Assembly: GCA_031282225.1 (NCBI GenBank)
Contig: JAITEC010000218.1
Coordinates: 1-7,521 of the forward strand
DNA from: Oscillospiraceae bacterium
GTDB taxonomy: Bacteria; Bacillota; Clostridia; Oscillospirales; Oscillospiraceae
Reading direction: 5' to 3'
DNA length: 7,521 bases
The notes beneath the pieces are model-generated. The model did not search any database. It saw nothing but the letters and a program-made list of their open reading frames with translations, and was not told the origin of the DNA. Each line of letters starts with the position of its first letter. The stretch's first letter is position 1. Positions 5,473 through 7,521 of the stretch are shown here, one piece after another. The position numbers and the translations under genes were made by a program.

Positions 5473-6405
5473 ATGCAGGTCACCGCGCTTGGGCGCACAG
5501 GGGCACCGGTCACCGTGGCGGGCCTCGGGTGCGGCGGTTTTTCGCGCATCGGCATCGACAAGGGCCCCGGGCACGCCGCCGGGATTGTCCGCTCGGCTTA
5601 TGAAAGCGGCGTGAATTTCTTCGACACCGCATACGTCTACGGTACGCAGGAGGCGGTCGGCCGGGGGCTGGCGGGCGTGAGCCGCGACAAATACGTGCTC
5701 TCCTCCAAGTTCCCGTACCGCAGCATGGACGGCCGGCGCCTCGCCCCTGAGGATATCTCGCGCTGCCTCGACGAGAGCCTTCGGCTCCTGGGCACCGACT
5801 ATATCGACATTTGGCATATCCACGCGCTGGACGCCGGGGACTACGAGTGGGCAAAGAGCGCCTTGCTGCCTGTCATGCACTCGGCCCGGGAGAGCGGCAA
5901 AATACGGTTTCTCGGCGTCACGGAGCAATTTGCCGTCGATACGTCTCACGAAATGCTGAAACTCGCGCTGCCGGAGGCGCTGTTCGACGTCGTCATGGCA
6001 GGGTACAACATACTCAACCCGAGCGCCGCCAAAACAGTATTGCCCGTCGCCGCCGCGAACGGCACAGCCGTGCTGTGTATGTTCGCCGTGCGCTCCGCGC
6101 TGCACGATCCCAAACAGCTCAGGGTCGACATCGGGCGCATACTGGACGCGGGGCAGGGCGGCGCGGGGCTGTCGGCGTCCTCGCTGGACTTCATCGTTGG
6201 CTCGGGCGCGGCAAGGTCGCTGCCGGAAGCGGCGTACCGCTTCTGCCGCCACGCGCCGGGCATAACCGTGACGCTCACCGGCACAGGTAACGCCGAGCAT
6301 CTGCGCGAAAACCTCGCCGCCATAAATGCCCCGCCCCTGCCGGAAGATGTCATGCGACGGCTCGGGGAGCTCTTCGGCAATGTCGATTGCGTGAGCGGGC
6401 AGTGA
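5473..6405 (+). CDS. Aldo/keto reductase
   Basis: This is an NAD(P)H-dependent oxidoreductase of the TIM-barrel aldo/keto reductase family, reducing aldehydes or ketones or oxidising sugars; the substrate cannot be told. The 310-residue protein shows the catalytic tetrad: D51 and Y56 in NFFDTAYVYG (48-57), K79 in SSKFP, and H117 in YIDIWHIHAL (110-119). The cofactor phosphate region near the C-terminus is LTGTGNAEHLRENLAAI (268-284). The start at 5473 has GGGGGAGGG (5456-5464) upstream with about 9 bases of spacing. An out-of-frame ATG at 5468 is closer to the ribosome binding site but opens no plausible protein. Reading back to 5350 would overlap the hydantoinase-like gene with non-family sequence. 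There is no clear promoter in the 59-bp gap, so it is probably the second or third cistron of that operon. It converges on the hydrolase gene with 5 bp between stops and no separate terminator. Confidence 0.92.
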   Translation: MQVTALGRTGAPVTVAGLGCGGFSRIGIDKGPGHAAGIVRSAYESGVNFFDTAYVYGTQEAVGRGLAGVSRDKYVLSSKFPYRSMDGRRLAPEDISRCLDESLRLLGTDYIDIWHIHALDAGDYEWAKSALLPVMHSARESGKIRFLGVTEQFAVDTSHEMLKLALPEALFDVVMAGYNILNPSAAKTVLPVAAANGTAVLCMFAVRSALHDPKQLRVDIGRILDAGQGGAGLSASSLDFIVGSGAARSLPEAAYRFCRHAPGITVTLTGTGNAEHLRENLAAINAPPLPEDVMRRLGELFGNVDCVSGQ

Positions 6406-6410
6406 GCCAA

Positions 6411-7244
6411 CTAAAAACCCATGTTTTTCAGCTGCGCCGCAATGTCTACGTACACATCGCAAATATCGGACACACATCCGTCCCCCAGCCCTATCGTCAG
6501 CCTCCTGCGGCGCGCGTCCGTCACGTCGATATGGGATGCGCCCCGGTTTGCCGCTCCGCGCAGGATACCTTTAAAATTCGCCCACTTCGCGGATCCCGGC
6601 GTGACAAGCCCGTCGTTTTCCCCTTCAACCAGCCTTACGAAAAAATGCGGTACTGCCATAAGTATGTCACTGAAGGAATTGCGCATGACAGCCGCGTAGC
6701 TCTGGTAGTACACGCGCTCGGAGTCGGGGTTCATCTCGTTGAATAATTCCGCCTCTTTCGTGGAAAATATTCTGCTGGCAGTGAAAAAATCAGGGTTCTT
6801 GTCGCCGAGCATACGAAAAACGAGGTCTATCGGCGCGCTGAAAACCTTATACAGGAACTTTGGCATCCTATAAAAAATGTCATATGTTTTCGAGCCGCGG
6901 TGAGGCGTGGCAATAGTGGTCAAGCTGGCAATATGGTTCGCCATCCCCAGCGCGGAAATGAGATATCGGGCTTCCAATCCGCCCTTTGAATGCGCAATGA
7001 TATTGAGCTTTTCACAACCCGTGCCGCGAAGTATGTCATTTACGCGATCCCTTATCACACCGGCGTTGTATTCGACCGTGCCCCAACCGTCTTGGTATCC
7101 ATGGTAGACAGACGCCCCGCGCCGCTCCAGCGCCTCGGGGATCCTGCCCCAATAGTTGGCGCGCTTGAAATCGCGCGCCCCTGCGCCGTGCAAAAGCAGC
7201 AAAGGATACCGCGTGCCGCATATATTACCGTCCGCGCACAACAT
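6411..7244 (-). CDS. Alpha/beta-hydrolase, lipase/esterase type, cytoplasmic
   Basis: This is a serine ester hydrolase with the alpha/beta-hydrolase fold; family relatives cleave acylglycerols or other esters. The 277-residue protein shows the oxyanion-hole strand YPLLLLHGAG (13-22), the nucleophile elbow AHSKGG (84-89, Ser86), and TTIATPHRGS (109-118). The probable catalytic Asp211 lies in ENDGLV (209-214) and His238 in GASHIDV (235-241), so the triad looks complete. Lys follows the serine, where Met or Gln is commoner in lipases. No signal peptide or lipobox is present, so the enzyme is predicted to be intracellular. A moderately hydrophobic segment at 124-148 may act as a lid. The ATG at 7244 has AGGGGGTG with about 7 bases of spacing. 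No clear promoter was found in the 277 bp upstream. The substrate is unknown, and so is any link to the converging operon. Confidence 0.9.
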   Translation of the reverse strand: MLCADGNICGTRYPLLLLHGAGARDFKRANYWGRIPEALERRGASVYHGYQDGWGTVEYNAGVIRDRVNDILRGTGCEKLNIIAHSKGGLEARYLISALGMANHIASLTTIATPHRGSKTYDIFYRMPKFLYKVFSAPIDLVFRMLGDKNPDFFTASRIFSTKEAELFNEMNPDSERVYYQSYAAVMRNSFSDILMAVPHFFVRLVEGENDGLVTPGSAKWANFKGILRGAANRGASHIDVTDARRRRLTIGLGDGCVSDICDVYVDIAAQLKNMGF

Positions 7245-7300
7245 AAATGCACACCCCCTTTTGTCCGTGGCCTAAAGCCAATCGATGCAGCAACTCCTTG

Positions 7301-7335
7301 CGCAATTTGCTTACCCGCAATTTGCCGCAATTTGC
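7301..7335. repeat. Three copies of CGCAATTTGC upstream of the hydrolase
   Basis: Exact 10-base copies lie at 7301-7310, 7316-7325 and 7326-7335, so spacing is 15 and then 10 bases. Each is close to a palindrome (GCAA-TTTGC). They sit 57-91 bp upstream of the hydrolase start and could be regulator sites or a small tandem repeat. The array is too short and irregular to be CRISPR. Confidence 0.5.
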
Positions 7336-7390
7336 ATACCGTGCACCGTTGCCGAATAAATTCGTTTGCAGCCATTTTCGCCCTCTCGTC

Positions 7391-7497
7391 CTTTTCGCCT
7401 ATGGCGAAAAGAATTTTTGCGCAGGAGTGCGCCCCGTGCGACGGAGCAAAAATTGTCATATTCCGCAGTTTCCGGGGATTCATTCCCCGGAAACTGC
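7391..7497. repeat. Cluster of three inverted repeats, possible structured RNA or terminator stack
   Basis: Three exact inverted repeats follow each other. CTTTTCGCC-TAT-GGCGAAAAG spans 7391-7411. AATTTTTGC (7412-7420) matches GCAAAAATT (7446-7454) around a 25-base GC-rich interior. A 14-bp stem, 7465-7478 with 7484-7497, has a 5-base loop TTCAT. A minus-strand open frame crosses the region but runs into the hydrolase gene out of frame and has no family features. Apart from these repeats and the tandem 10-mers, 7245-7521 holds nothing I can name. Confidence 0.5.
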
Positions 7498-7521
7498 TCT
7501 TTGCGAGCGTCGCAACGCGAG

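Noticed and set aside
5179..6477. 432-codon open frame on the minus strand
   Set aside because: It is antisense to the hydantoinase-like and aldo/keto reductase genes, low in complexity and rich in Arg, with no family motif; GC-rich codon use opens such shadow frames.
7301..7335. CRISPR array
   Set aside because: Repeats are only 10 bases, with 5- and 0-base gaps and no spacers or cas genes.
7055..7483. 142-codon minus-strand frame reaching into the hydrolase gene
   Set aside because: Its second half is the hydrolase gene out of frame, and its first half crosses the perfect hairpins and tandem repeats. No clear ribosome binding site or family motif. A short real peptide in 7290-7483 cannot be fully excluded.

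Overview
The window reads as chromosomal DNA of a Bacillota organism, most likely a GC-rich member of the Clostridia. Three things support this. rsmI is followed convergently by a small AbrB-type regulator, an arrangement also known from Bacillus. Strong purine-rich ribosome binding sites precede most of the genes. The DegV, Rrf2 and AbrB proteins are of clostridial type. Genus cannot be fixed from the sequence alone.

Layout. 1-146 is a leader with a weak inverted repeat. 147-1010 (+) is rsmI, the 16S rRNA C1402 2'-O-methyltransferase. 1055-1288 (-) is a short AbrB/SpoVT-type regulator with a single CxxC in its tail. 1441-1836 (-) is an Rrf2-family regulator with a Cys/Cys/Cys/His set suited to an Fe-S cluster. 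It is divergent from degV (2011-2874, +); the shared intergenic region carries one good promoter for each gene and two operator-like inverted repeats. 2991-3066 (+) is tRNA-Pro(GGG) with encoded CCA and its own promoter, abutted by a perfect 16-bp UUCG-capped hairpin. 3067-3280 is non-coding and hairpin-rich. It is followed by an extended -10 promoter, a 27-codon leader ORF (3312-3395), and a stand-alone hydantoinase/oxoprolinase A-type ATPase (3392-5413). An aldo/keto reductase (5473-6405, +) comes next, probably in the same operon. A cytoplasmic alpha/beta-hydrolase of lipase type (6411-7244, -) converges on it with only 5 bp between the stop codons. 7245-7521 is non-coding, with three tandem 10-bp repeats and a cluster of perfect hairpins.

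How the genes work together. rsmI and the tRNA are translation housekeeping. The Rrf2 regulator probably controls itself and perhaps degV. The hydantoinase-like gene and the aldo/keto reductase look like one small metabolic operon of unknown substrate. The least expected observations are the leader ORF whose TGA overlaps the TTG start of the hydantoinase-like gene, and the similar leader segment ahead of both operon genes. No CRISPR array, transposase, phage gene or recognisable defence system is visible.
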